A stretch of DNA of 64,000 nt from CAVOOW01 sp963697675. Its GTDB lineage: Bacteria > Actinomycetota > Actinomycetes > JACCUZ01. Shown here piece by piece: positions 32,899 to 42,006 of the stretch. The stretch spans positions 186,001 to 250,000 of the forward strand of contig CAVOOW010000003.1 of assembly GCA_963697675.1 (NCBI GenBank). The letters are read 5' to 3'. The notes below the pieces were generated by a model. That model saw only the letters and a program-made list of their open reading frames with translations. It was not told the origin of the DNA and searched no databases. The first letter of the stretch is position 1, and every line of letters starts with the position of its first letter. Both the position numbers and the translations under genes were made by a program.

Positions 32899-35177
32899 TC
32901 ACCATACGTACGACGAAACGCTAAAGATCTCGCACTTAACACCTATTCGGCACGCAATCCACAAATCTGGACATTCTCGAAAGCCATCTTCGTCGAGTGC
33001 TTTGATTAGGGCATACCGGTTGAAAAGGTGAGATCTCATCCGGTGTCGGCTCGGTCGTGCGGCGAGCTCGGGTGTGCCTCGTAGCGCCTCGAGCCCTGGC
33101 CCGAGAAGTCGCGCCGCCTGATCCAGCGCCGTCTCGGCCGCTTCCACGGGCATCGGCCGAGCGAAGAGGTAGCCCTGGGCGCGGTTGCAGCCAAGGCCGA
33201 TCAGGATGTCCCGCTGCCGCTCGGACTCCACGCCCTCGGCGATCGTCTGGAGACCGATCGTGTCGGCGAGGCTCACGACCGCTGCGACGATGGCCGAGTC
33301 TTCGAGGTCCTCGGCCAGGCCGTTGACGAACGAACGGTCGATCTTCAGGACATCGACGGGAAAGCGCTTGAGGTAGGCCAGCGACGAGTAACCCGTCCCG
33401 AAGTCGTCGACGCCGAGCAGGACTCCCAGGCCCTTGAGGTTCTCCAGGATCGTGATCGTGTTGGCTGCGTCGTCCATCAGGACGCTCTCGGTCATCTCGA
33501 GCTGGAGGTGCTCGGGGCGCAGGTCGGCGTCCTGGTGCGCGGAGGCGATCAGCTCGACCAGATCGCGTTGACCGAGCTGGCCGCCGGACAGGTTGACCGA
33601 CATCGTCAGGCTCGACCACATCGGGTCGAGGGTCTGGAAGCGTCTCGCCTGCACGCACGCGTCGCGCAGGACCCAGGCGCCGAGGGGGACGATCAGTCCC
33701 GTCTCCTCGGCGATCGGGATGAACTCGTCCGGCCCGAGCAGCCCCCGGGTGGGGTGCTGCCATCTCACCAGCGCCTCGTGGCCGGAGACCCGGCCGTCGA
33801 CGAGGTTCACGATCGGTTGGTAGTGCAGTCGCAGGTCGCCGTCGGCGATCGACTGGCGCAGCGACATCTCGGTGTCGAGCCGGCCGACCGCCCTGACCCG
33901 CATGCTCTGCGCAAACACGGCCGATCGGGCGCTTCCCTCAGTCTTGGCCCGGTGCATGGCCGCGTCTGCGTCCCGCAGCAGGGTGTCCGGGTCCACCGCG
34001 GCGGAGTCGCGAGCGCGATGCCGGCACTGACCGAGACGACGACCTGCCCGCCGTCCCAGGAGAGGGGTTCGGCCATCGCAGCGCCGATCCGGTCGGCAAC
34101 GACCACGGCTTCGGCCTCCCCGGACAGGCCCTCGCACAGCACGACGAATTCGTCACCGCCGATGCGGGCGAGCGTGTCGCCGGGGCGGACGATCTCCGCG
34201 AGCGTCGTGGCGATCGCCTGCAGCAACTGGTCGCCCGCCGCATGACCCAGGCTCTCGTTGATCACCTGGAACCGGTCGACGTCGAGGTGGATCACGCCGA
34301 CGGACGTCGTCTGCCGGTCCAGGCGGTGTAGGGCCTGGCCCAGCCGGTCGAGCAGCAACAGGCGGTTCGGCAGCCCGGTGAGCGGGTCGTGAAACGCCTG
34401 ATGGAGCAGCGCGTCCTCGGCGGCCTTCTGTTCCGAGATGTCCAGCACGCTGCCCATGAGGCGCACCGGCCGACTGTCGGCATCGCGCTCGATCCGACCC
34501 CTGGAGCGGACCCACCGCACCATCCCATGGCGCAGCACGATGCGGTGTTCGACCTTGAACCGGGTGAACGCGTCCATCGCGTCCTGGAGGGCCTTCGCGC
34601 ATGCCTCCCGGTCGTCGGGATGAGTCCGCTCGACCAGCGCGTGCCATGTCGGCTGCTCGTCGAGCCGGAAGCCGAACAGGCGATAGAGCTCCCGCGACCA
34701 GGTCATCGCGTCGGTGGTGAGGTCCAACTCCCAGCTGCCGAGTCTGGCGTTGCTCTGGGCCTCGGCCAGCGAGTGCTCGTAGCGGGTCCGGAGGACCGCG
34801 TGCTGGATGCAGCGGACGAGCAGCCTGCCGTCAAGGGCGTTCTTCGGCAGGTAGTCGATGGCGCCGGCCACGATGCCGGTGACGGCAAGCTCGTCGTCCG
34901 CGTGGCCGGTCAGCACGATGAGCGCGACGGCTGCCGGCACCACGGCAAGCGCCTCGATGATCTCGACGCCTTCTGCGTCGGTCAGCTTGAGGTCGATCAC
35001 CGCGCAGTCCGGGGTAATGGTCCGCAGGTACGAGGTCGCGTCCGCGAGCGTCGTTGCCCGCGTCACGACGAACTCCCCGGGGGCTGCGGTCTGCAGCATG
35101 GTGTCGAAGTGCGTTGCGTCCGAGTCGCTGTCCTCGATCAGCAGCACGGTGATCTGCCGCGCCGGAGGGGCTGTCAC
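32899..35177 (-). CDS. REC-PAS-GGDEF-EAL c-di-GMP enzyme, one frameshift
   Basis: The GTG at 35177 begins TAPPARQITVLLIEDSDSD; a longer frame to 35462 runs into a palindromic repeat and is not credible. The receiver acceptor Asp is in DCAVIDLKLTDAEG. Next are a PAS/PAC domain (LGSWELDLTTDAMTWSRELY), GGDEF with RIGGDEFVVL, and EAL with HEALVRWQHP, DDFGTGYSSL and KIDRSFV. Both catalytic motifs look intact, so it may make or degrade c-di-GMP. The frame shifts near 34010-34018, between GGDEF and EAL. The stop is 22 bp before the HAMP kinase start, so it leads the signalling operon. Confidence 0.82.
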
Positions 35178-35390
35178 GGTTCGCCCGCGACGGATGACCC
35201 GCTGCGCCGGTCCTGCGCATGGCCACTCGGGCATCTCAGACTCACAACTGGCGGCGTGTGGACGCAGCCTGCTAAGCCCCGAATCAGCATGCTTTGTCCG
35301 ACGAGCGTAGCAGCCTGCAGCCGCCATAACAGCGAGTGGACATTCCCCGGGGCCACGCCCAGCCCGGACGCACCCGCCCGCACCCGCCAA

Positions 35391-35472
35391 TTGACCACGT
35401 TTGGCAGGTGAACAGTCGCTCAGCAGGCGTGCATGCCTGCTGAGGCGCGCCTCGCCTACCAAACGTGGTCAA
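35391..35472. repeat. cruciform-type palindromic repeat
   Basis: Outer arms ttgaccacgtttggcagg (35391-35408) and cctaccaaacgtggtcaa (35455-35472) are complementary with one mismatch. Inside is a perfect 10-bp palindrome, ctcagcaggc-gtgcat-gcctgctgag (35419-35444). A partial copy is at 53013-53066. It sits in the divergent space between the c-di-GMP enzyme and the secreted hydrolase-like gene. Confidence 0.75.
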
Positions 35473-35582
35473 CTGCGCCGAGCGGCGCTGGACGGCGCAG
35501 TCGGCTCCGGCAGGCGGGTCGATCTTCCTGGATATGCTCACGCCGGCGGACCGGCCGCCGCAGAGGACGACGGGGACGATGC

Positions 35583-36689
35583 ATGAGTAACCAGTGGAGA
35601 TCGCTGACAAGGCTGCTGGCCACGCTGGTCACAGTGACCGGAGTGGTCGTCGCTGGTGCCGGTGGCGCTGCGGCGCAACTCGAGCAGCGTCGGACCGACG
35701 CAGTCACCGCGCAGCATGCGGCCAAAGCCCGACCGGTCTCGATCCACGTCGCCCGCCGAGTGCCGGTGGGTGCGAAGGTGAAGATCACCGGCACGGTTCG
35801 TCAGCCGGCCCCGCATGCGTCGGTCAAGCTCCAGCTGCGCAGCTCCGGTGCCTGGCACACCGTTCGTACCAAGAAACTGTCCGCGAGCTCGACCTACCGG
35901 TTCAAGCAGAAGCTCTCGACCACCGGCGACCGGCGGTACCGCGTGGTCGTGCCGCGGCACGGCGCGACCCACAAGATCAGGTCCAAGGCACGCACGGTCA
36001 GCGTCACGGCTCCCGGCCACGACGTCTCCTACCCGCAGTGCGGCGGCGCCCTCCCCGCGGGATCGTTCGGCATCGTCGGCGTCGACGGTGGGCGGCCGTT
36101 CGACGTCAACCCCTGCCTGGCGCAGGAGATCGTCTGGGCCGGGGCGCCTGCCTACTACGCCAACACCGCCAACCCCGGGCCGAAGAAGTCGACCCACTGG
36201 CCCAAGGGCCAGACGTCGCCAAAGGTCTGCGAGAAGGGCTCGCCGAACTCGAAGGCGTGCTCGTACGACTACGGCTGGAACGCCGCGAAGGATTCGTACG
36301 CGCGAGCGGCCACCGCGGCATCGTCGGCGGGTGCAGCCCCCGTCTCGACCGCGACGTGGTGGCTCGACGTCGAGACCGGCAACTCCTGGCAGTCAGTGGA
36401 CCGCTCGGCGACATCGAAGCACTATGCGCTGGACACCGCGGTGCTCAAAGGCATGCGCGGCTACCTGAAGGCCAAGGGAGTGCACACCGTCGGGGTCTAC
36501 AGCACCACCCACCAGTGGCAGGAGATCACCGGCGGAGCGTCGCTGCACAAGGCTCCGGTCTGGTACGCCGGCGTCGGTGGCCCGTCGAGCGCGGCGGCGC
36601 ACTGCTCGTCGGCGTACTCGTTCACCGGCGGCCCGGTCCAGCTCACGCAGTTCGTCAGCGGCGGCTTCGACGCCGACAACGCCTGCTAG
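35583..36689 (+). CDS. secreted glycoside-hydrolase-like (DUF1906/GH25-like) protein
   Basis: 368 residues from the ATG at 35583 (ggggac about 8 bp upstream). A signal peptide (LTRLLATLVTVTGVVVAGAG) precedes AAAQ. Residues about 45-130 form a basic beta-sandwich (VKITGTVRQPAPHASVKLQL). The C-terminal part begins DVSYPQCGGALPAGSFGIVG and contains ATWWLDVETGNSW, VGVYSTTHQWQEI and APVWYAGVGG. These are TIM-barrel features of the GH25-like/DUF1906 group, where the D-x-E pair is catalytic in lysozymes. Cell-wall hydrolysis is possible but not shown. Four or more cysteines suggest disulphides. A terminator follows. Confidence 0.7.
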   Translation: MSNQWRSLTRLLATLVTVTGVVVAGAGGAAAQLEQRRTDAVTAQHAAKARPVSIHVARRVPVGAKVKITGTVRQPAPHASVKLQLRSSGAWHTVRTKKLSASSTYRFKQKLSTTGDRRYRVVVPRHGATHKIRSKARTVSVTAPGHDVSYPQCGGALPAGSFGIVGVDGGRPFDVNPCLAQEIVWAGAPAYYANTANPGPKKSTHWPKGQTSPKVCEKGSPNSKACSYDYGWNAAKDSYARAATAASSAGAAPVSTATWWLDVETGNSWQSVDRSATSKHYALDTAVLKGMRGYLKAKGVHTVGVYSTTHQWQEITGGASLHKAPVWYAGVGGPSSAAAHCSSAYSFTGGPVQLTQFVSGGFDADNAC

Positions 36690-36733
36690 CTGCGCCGGCT
36701 GGCTGCGTGCCGTGCTGACGCGCCTGGAGACGC

Positions 36734-36767
36734 CGAGAGCCCCGATCCTTGCGGATCGGGGCTCTCG
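36734..36767 (+). terminator. strong hairpin terminator
   Basis: A perfect 15-bp stem (cgagagccccgatcc, loop ttgc, ggatcggggctctcg) lies 45 bp after the hydrolase-like stop. It has no U-tract, as is common in high-GC actinobacteria. It also sits 28 bp past the end of the convergent DUF7455 gene, so it may serve both directions. Confidence 0.75.
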
Positions 36768-36794
36768 GAACGTTGTGAGTGGATCTCGGGGTGG

Positions 36795-37025
36795 TCAGCG
36801 CTCCGTCTCGGGCGCGGTGCCCGGCGTGGAGACCAACTGCTCGCTCTGGTCCTGGTAGGAGGACGAAACCTCACGAAGCTTCGTCTCGTGGGCTCGGCCA
36901 TGGTGGGCGCAGAAGAGCAGTTCGCCGCCGGAAGGCAGCGTCACCCGGATGTAGGCCTGGGCACCACAGCGGTCGCACCGGTCGGCGGCCGCCAGCGGAG
37001 GGTGCGAGGCAAGAGTTGAAGTCAC
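36795..37025 (-). CDS. DUF7455-family small zinc-ribbon-like protein
   Basis: 76 residues, GTG start at 37025 with AGAGGG upstream. The core DRCDRCGAQAYIRVTLPSGG then LLFCAHHGRAHETKL holds a CxxC and a CxHH pair that probably bind one zinc ion. It is a conserved small actinobacterial protein commonly encoded between the housekeeping sigma factor and parE, as here. The function is unknown. Its place marks the return to the conserved backbone after the accessory region. Confidence 0.85.
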   Translation of the reverse strand: MTSTLASHPPLAAADRCDRCGAQAYIRVTLPSGGELLFCAHHGRAHETKLREVSSSYQDQSEQLVSTPGTAPETER

Positions 37026-37458
37026 GTCGCCCTCTCTTTTGTCGGTAGTGATGTATCGGTCATCTCGCTAATGCTCTGTAGTACCGAGTCCAACACGGAA
37101 GCACCCCGGGTTCGTTCCCAAGGTACCCGTTGGCTTGGTTCGCTCTGCGCGTATTCCGGACTACGAAGGTCGTCAACGCTTACATCGTGCCTTGCTGATG
37201 CCCATTTCAGCGCACTCTGCAACCGTGGCGCGGGTTACGGACACATTACGGCGCGCCGGATCACCTGATCGGCGGTCATACGAACGGACCTGATGTCGTA
37301 TGGCGACGGTGCGTGACCCTGTGCGAACGACGGCGCGCCGCCGCCCTTCGGTGTCGCTGGGCGCCGGTAACCTGACGGACGGCGCCCGCACGTCGGAGGC
37401 GGGCGCGGCCATCCGGTCACCAGAGTCGGCGAGCAGTGGGAATGGAGCGGGTTTTCAG

Positions 37459-39555
37459 GTGACTCAGACGTTGCATGCTCGTAGTGACGGCGAGTTCGAG
37501 CCCGACGGCTACTCCGCTCGCCACCTGCTGGTCCTCGAGGGTCTCGAGGCCGTGCGCAAACGACCGGGCATGTACATCGGGTCCACCGACTCGCGCGGGC
37601 TCATGCACTGCCTCTGGGAGATCATCGACAACGCCGTCGACGAGGCCCTGGGCGGTCACTGCACCCACATCGAGGTCGACCTGCACGCCGACGGCTCGGT
37701 CGAGGTCCGCGACAACGGGCGCGGCATCCCCGTCGACGTCGAGCCGCGCACCGGCCTGGCCGGCGTCGAGGTCGTCATGACCCGCCTGCACTCCGGCGGG
37801 AAGTTCGGGGGCGGCTCCTACGCTGCCACGGGCGGGCTGCACGGGGTGGGAGCGTCGGTGGTCAACGCGCTGTCCGCGCGTCTCGATGTCGAGGTCGACA
37901 GGACCGCGAAGACCCACGCGATCAGCTTCCGCCGCGGGGTGCCGGGGGAGTTCAGCAACGGCAAGCCCGAGAGCAGCTTCGTCGAGAAGTCCGGGATGCG
38001 CATCGTCGGCAAGGTGACCCGCAAGACGACCGGCACCCGCGTCCGCTATTGGGTCGACCGGCAGATCTTCGCCAAGGATGCAGGGCTCTCGATCGACGAG
38101 CTGCACAACCGGGCGCGGCAGACCGCGTTCCTCGTGCCAGGGCTCACGATCGTCGTACGGGACAACCGCGGCGGCGAGGTGGCGGAGCAGACGTTCCGCT
38201 ACGACGGCGGCATCAGCGAGTTCTGCGAGTTCCTGGCCCCCGACCAGACGATCAGCGACGTGTTGCGGCTGCAGGGGGTCGGCAACTTCAAGGAGACGGT
38301 GCCGGTCCTCGACGACCAGGGTCACATGAAACCCACCGAGCTCGAGCGCGAGCTGACCGTAGACGTCGCGATGCGCTGGGGCACCGGCTATGACACGGTC
38401 GCGCGGTCGTTCGTCAACATCATCGCCACGCCCAAGGGCGGCACCCACGTCGCGGGCTTCGAGCGGGCGCTGACCGCCACCCTCAACGACGTGCTGCGCT
38501 CACAGCGCGTGCTGCGAGCATCCGAGGACAAGATCATCAAGGATGACGCGCTCGAGGGGCTGACGGCGATCGTCACCGTACGGCTCGCTGAGCCGCAGTT
38601 CGAGGGGCAGACCAAGGAGGTGCTGGGCACCTCGGCGGCGTCGAGCATCGTCGCGTCCGTCGTCGGGCGCGAGCTCAAGGCCGCCCTGATCAACCCCAAG
38701 CGCGGCGGAAAGGCGCAGGCCCGGGCGATCCTGGACAAGGTGGCGTCAGCGGCCCGGACCCGGGTCGCGGCGCGCCAGCACAAGGAGCTGCAGCGGCGGA
38801 AGAACGCCCTCGAGACCTCCTCCCTGCCGGCCAAGCTGGCCGACTGCCGCAGCGACGACATCGACCGCAGCGAGCTGTTCATCGTCGAGGGCGACTCCGC
38901 CCTGGGCACGGCCAAGCTGGCGCGCAACAGCGAATACCAGGCGCTGCTCCCGATCCGCGGCAAGATCCTCAACGTGCAGAAGGCCTCGGCGGCCGACATG
39001 CTCAGGAACGCCGAGTGCGCGGCCATCATCCAGGTGATCGGGGCCGGCTCGGGGCGCACCTTCGACCTGTCGTCGGCGCGCTACGGCCGCGTGATCCTGA
39101 TGGCCGACGCCGACGTCGACGGCGCCCACATCCGCTGCCTCCTGCTCACTCTCTTCTACCGCTACATGCGGCCGATGATCGAGCAGGGGCGGGTGTTCGC
39201 GGCCGTGCCGCCGCTGCACCGCATCGAGGTCGTCAACGCGGGCGCGAAGCACAACGACGTCCTCTACACCTACTCCGAGCAGCAGCTGCGCAAGCAGCTG
39301 GCCGACCTGGCGCGCCGCAACAAGCGCTACAAGGAGCCGATCCAGCGCTACAAGGGCCTCGGCGAGATGGACGTCGACCAGCTGGCGGAGACCACGATGG
39401 AGCCGCGCCATCGCATGCTGCGCAGGGTGACCATCGGCGACGCCGATGTCGCCGAGCAGGCCTTCGAGCTGCTGATGGGCAACGACGTCCCCCCACGACG
39501 CGACTTCATCGTCGACGGCGCCTCACGCGTCAACCGCGACAGCATCGACGCCTGA
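37459..39555 (+). CDS. parE: type IIA topoisomerase subunit B (ParE/GyrB type)
   Basis: 698 residues from the GTG at 37459, chosen for the ggagcgg site and because the protein then begins TQTLHARSDGEFEPDGYSAR like its relatives; the frame is open to 37300. The GHKL ATPase motifs EIIDNAVDEALGG, DNGRGIPVD and TGGLHGVGASVVNALS are present. The TOPRIM motifs are IVEGDSALGTAK and the DxD in ADADVDGAHI. The C-terminus has QRYKGLGEMD. Loss of the gyrase-type EGDSAGGSAK in favour of EGDSALGTAK and the gene neighbourhood favour the second actinobacterial enzyme (topo IV-like). It acts with the ParC-type subunit at 42003, decatenating or relaxing DNA. Confidence 0.95.
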   Translation: MTQTLHARSDGEFEPDGYSARHLLVLEGLEAVRKRPGMYIGSTDSRGLMHCLWEIIDNAVDEALGGHCTHIEVDLHADGSVEVRDNGRGIPVDVEPRTGLAGVEVVMTRLHSGGKFGGGSYAATGGLHGVGASVVNALSARLDVEVDRTAKTHAISFRRGVPGEFSNGKPESSFVEKSGMRIVGKVTRKTTGTRVRYWVDRQIFAKDAGLSIDELHNRARQTAFLVPGLTIVVRDNRGGEVAEQTFRYDGGISEFCEFLAPDQTISDVLRLQGVGNFKETVPVLDDQGHMKPTELERELTVDVAMRWGTGYDTVARSFVNIIATPKGGTHVAGFERALTATLNDVLRSQRVLRASEDKIIKDDALEGLTAIVTVRLAEPQFEGQTKEVLGTSAASSIVASVVGRELKAALINPKRGGKAQARAILDKVASAARTRVAARQHKELQRRKNALETSSLPAKLADCRSDDIDRSELFIVEGDSALGTAKLARNSEYQALLPIRGKILNVQKASAADMLRNAECAAIIQVIGAGSGRTFDLSSARYGRVILMADADVDGAHIRCLLLTLFYRYMRPMIEQGRVFAAVPPLHRIEVVNAGAKHNDVLYTYSEQQLRKQLADLARRNKRYKEPIQRYKGLGEMDVDQLAETTMEPRHRMLRRVTIGDADVAEQAFELLMGNDVPPRRDFIVDGASRVNRDSIDA

Positions 39556-40060
39556 CCCTTCCACCCACCGCCAAACGCGATCACGCCGTCCGCGCCTTCG
39601 CAATCGATCATGCAGTAACCGACACGCGCCGCAAACCCCCAGGTGAGCGACCCACAATTCAAAGTCGATCATGCAGTAACCGACACGCGCCGCAACCTCC
39701 AGGTCAGCGACCCAGAATTCAAAGTCGATCATGCAGGACTTGGAATCCTTGGAAAACCTGCAGGTCAGCGAAGCGAAATCCAAGTCGATCGTGCAGCAGT
39801 TGGGATCTCCGGGCTGACTCGGGCGAACCATCAGCCAATACAGCCGTACTCACCGGACCGGTGCCGCTCTGGCGTCCGCCCTCGCGCAAGGCTGCCCGTG
39901 CGGGCGCTGCCGCTCGGGTGTCAGCTACTGCATGATCGATTACGAATCTCGTGGCGTTGACCTGCAGCTTTGCTGACCGTGACAGGTACTGCATGATCGA
40001 CTTTGTAGGGGGCGGGGGCGGGGGGCTCATCTCGTCGGCCTGATCGGTCGATAGGCCAGT
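39556..40060. repeat. cluster of TCGATCATGCAG repeats
   Basis: A gene-free 505-bp region. Four direct units of about 60 bp start at 39604, 39665, 39725 and 39785 with tcgatcatgcag (last copy tcgatcgtgcag). Units 1 and 2 are almost identical; 3 and 4 diverge. Two inverted copies, ctgcatgatcga, follow at 39928 and 39989. The outer parts can pair as long hairpins. The same unit recurs at 54.9 and 61.4 kb, always between genes. Confidence 0.8.
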
Positions 40061-40723
40061 GTGCTGACCTGGTTTGCCCTCGGCCTGCTCGCGGTCGCCC
40101 TCGCGCTGGCGGTGCGCTGGCTGCTGCGACCCCGGGACAGCCTGGGCCGGGAGAAGGCCTTCCCGCTGATCTCGGTGCTGGTGCTCGCCGCCCTTGGCGC
40201 GGGGCTCCTGGTGCCGGTGGTGCGTCACCACCGGCTCGAGGGCCGGTTGACCGGCGTCGCGACCACTCTCGTCGGTGACCGGGCGACCGTGCATTGCCAG
40301 ACGGCTGGCCGGGAGCTGATGGACATGGGCACCGAGCTCGGGTACGTGAAGTGGGGGCCGCAGGGTCTGCCGGAGCACGAGACGCTGATCAAGCGCGCGC
40401 CGTGCAACCACCTGGCGGCCTACCTCCGGGGTGATCATGCCCGTCCCAGCCAGCAGGAGATCATCGCGGTGCACGTGCTCAGCCACGAGTCCCGGCACAT
40501 GGCGGGCACCACGGACGAGGCCGTCACCGAATGCCAGGCGATGCAACGCGACGCGTGGACGGCACGGCTGCTCGGTGCGTCTCCCGACGAGGCGCTGGCC
40601 CTGGTCCACAGCTATTGGCTGACCGTCTATCCCCTGATGCCCGACGACTACCGGACCGGTGAGTGCTCACCCGGCGGGCCGCTCGACGAGCACCTCACCG
40701 ACGCACCCTGGGGCACCGGCTGA
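40061..40723 (+). CDS. membrane protein with HExxH-type motif
   Basis: 220 residues, GTG start at 40061. Two N-terminal hydrophobic helices (LTWFALGLLAVALALAVRWL; FPLISVLVLAALGAGLLVPV) anchor the protein. The rest is probably extracytoplasmic, with cysteines HCQTAG, APCNH, TECQ and GECSP. The segment VHVLSHESRHMAGTTDEAVTECQAMQRD holds HESRH followed by conserved acidic residues, as in gluzincin-type metallopeptidases, so it may be a zinc protease. No family name can be given with certainty. It lies between the two topoisomerase genes, a position often occupied by such small membrane proteins in actinobacteria. Confidence 0.7.
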   Translation: MLTWFALGLLAVALALAVRWLLRPRDSLGREKAFPLISVLVLAALGAGLLVPVVRHHRLEGRLTGVATTLVGDRATVHCQTAGRELMDMGTELGYVKWGPQGLPEHETLIKRAPCNHLAAYLRGDHARPSQQEIIAVHVLSHESRHMAGTTDEAVTECQAMQRDAWTARLLGASPDEALALVHSYWLTVYPLMPDDYRTGECSPGGPLDEHLTDAPWGTG

Positions 40724-40818
40724 CGTGGTGTAGGGCATTCGGGTGGGAACTGCGGGCTGCGGCAAGACGTCGGGCCGCAGGGCTGAAGTCGCGACACGTT
40801 CGGGCCGACAAGGTCTAC

Positions 40819-41055
40819 ATGCTGGTGCTCCTGACGCTGCTGACCCTGTCGTACTTCGTTGCCGTCGTCTGGATCCTGCGGTCGAAGAAGCGAACCGTCC
40901 GCAGGGTCACGCCGGTGCTGCCCGACGAGGACCAGGCGCCCGCGTCGGCCGTCGGCTGGCCTCCCGAGGGGACAAGGCTTCCGGCGTACGTCGACGAGGG
41001 TTTCGCGGCGTTGGATGCCTATCTCGCCGGGGCCACCCCGCCCGAAACCCTCTGA
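40819..41055 (+). CDS. small single-helix membrane protein
   Basis: 78 residues from the ATG at 40819 (aagg about 7 bp upstream). One N-terminal helix (MLVLLTLLTLSYFVAVVWIL) precedes a basic stop-transfer RSKKRTVRR and a short acidic cytoplasmic tail (PDEDQAPA, AYVDEGFAALDAYL). A longer start at 40663 would overlap the preceding gene and is unlikely. No known domain. It is probably co-expressed with the HExxH membrane protein. Confidence 0.55.
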   Translation: MLVLLTLLTLSYFVAVVWILRSKKRTVRRVTPVLPDEDQAPASAVGWPPEGTRLPAYVDEGFAALDAYLAGATPPETL

Positions 41056-41070
41056 CGCCGGCGCAAGAAG

Positions 41071-42006
41071 TCAGCCCGCGCTGAGCACCGCGCGAAGGTC
41101 GGGGTCGAGCTCATCGGCGCGCGGCGGATCGGCACCCGTGCGACCGCAGGTGATGCCCGAGACGGCGATGCCGAACTGCACCGCTTCCACCACGGCCTGC
41201 TCGTCCATGAGCTCGTCGCGACCCAGCCCGCGCGCCTCCCACACGGACAGCACACCGCCCAGGAACGAGTCACCGGCACCGACGGTGTCGATCACCGTGA
41301 CCTGCGGAACCGGCAGGACCCGCTGCCAGCTCTCGGCCACGATCGTGACGTCGCGGCCCCCGTCGGTGAGCAGCACGACGGACGAGCCGAGGTCGCGCAG
41401 CTGCTCGGCGCCACCAAGGTGGTCGAGGTCGGGCGTGAGGTAGTCGAGGTCCTCGGTGCTCACCTTGACGATGTCCGCCCGGGCGAGCACCCGCGCCAGC
41501 CGGGCGCGGTAGGCGTCGGGGTCGCGGATGACCGCGGGCCGGCAGTTGGGGTCGACAGCCACGAGCACGTCAGGCCCGGCCGCGTCGACCAGCGCCTCGT
41601 AGGAGGCCGCCGCCGGTTCGAGCACCATGCCCAGCGTGCCGACGTAGAGCACCTCGGGGTTTGCGGCGAGCACGGCCACCGCCTGCTCCGCGGACAGGTC
41701 GCTGGCGGACGTGCGCTCCACGTAGAAGCTGTAGGTCGCGCCACCCGTCTCACCGATCTGTGCGACGGCCAAGGTGGTCGGGTCCTCGGTGAACGGTGCC
41801 CAACGGTCGTTGACGCCGTCGTCACGCAGCCCTTCGCGCAACAGGACGCCGAACCGGTCCGTCGAGAGAGCCCCCAGGTAGGCGCAGCTCCGGTCGAGCC
41901 GCGCGATGGTGCGAGCCACGTTGTAGGGCCCGCCACCGGGGACCGCGCGCAGCTCATCGCTGCGGGCGATCAGGTCGATGAGGCTCTCGCCGCCGACGAC
42001 GATCAC
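41071..42006 (-). CDS. PfkB-family carbohydrate kinase (fructokinase-like)
   Basis: 311 residues. The GTG start at 42006 overlaps the ParC stop (GTGA), so it is translationally coupled to it. PfkB motif 1 appears as GGGPYNVARTIARLD, motif 2 as VIDTVGAGDSFLGG with the catalytic Asp in GAGDS. DPNCRPAVIRD resembles the sugar-kinase segment of fructokinases. The likely reaction is ATP-dependent phosphorylation of a hexose such as fructose; the true substrate is unknown. Confidence 0.88.
   Translation of the reverse strand: MIVVGGESLIDLIARSDELRAVPGGGPYNVARTIARLDRSCAYLGALSTDRFGVLLREGLRDDGVNDRWAPFTEDPTTLAVAQIGETGGATYSFYVERTSASDLSAEQAVAVLAANPEVLYVGTLGMVLEPAAASYEALVDAAGPDVLVAVDPNCRPAVIRDPDAYRARLARVLARADIVKVSTEDLDYLTPDLDHLGGAEQLRDLGSSVVLLTDGGRDVTIVAESWQRVLPVPQVTVIDTVGAGDSFLGGVLSVWEARGLGRDELMDEQAVVEAVQFGIAVSGITCGRTGADPPRADELDPDLRAVLSAG

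Noticed and set aside
37022..37222. 66-codon frame upstream of DUF7455
   Set aside because: No homology; it lies in the parE promoter region and lacks a good ribosome site.
39604..39800. CRISPR-like array of regularly spaced repeats
   Set aside because: The repeated part is the whole unit of about 60 bp, with no unique spacers; units also occur inverted and at other gene ends. It fits a palindromic repeat family.
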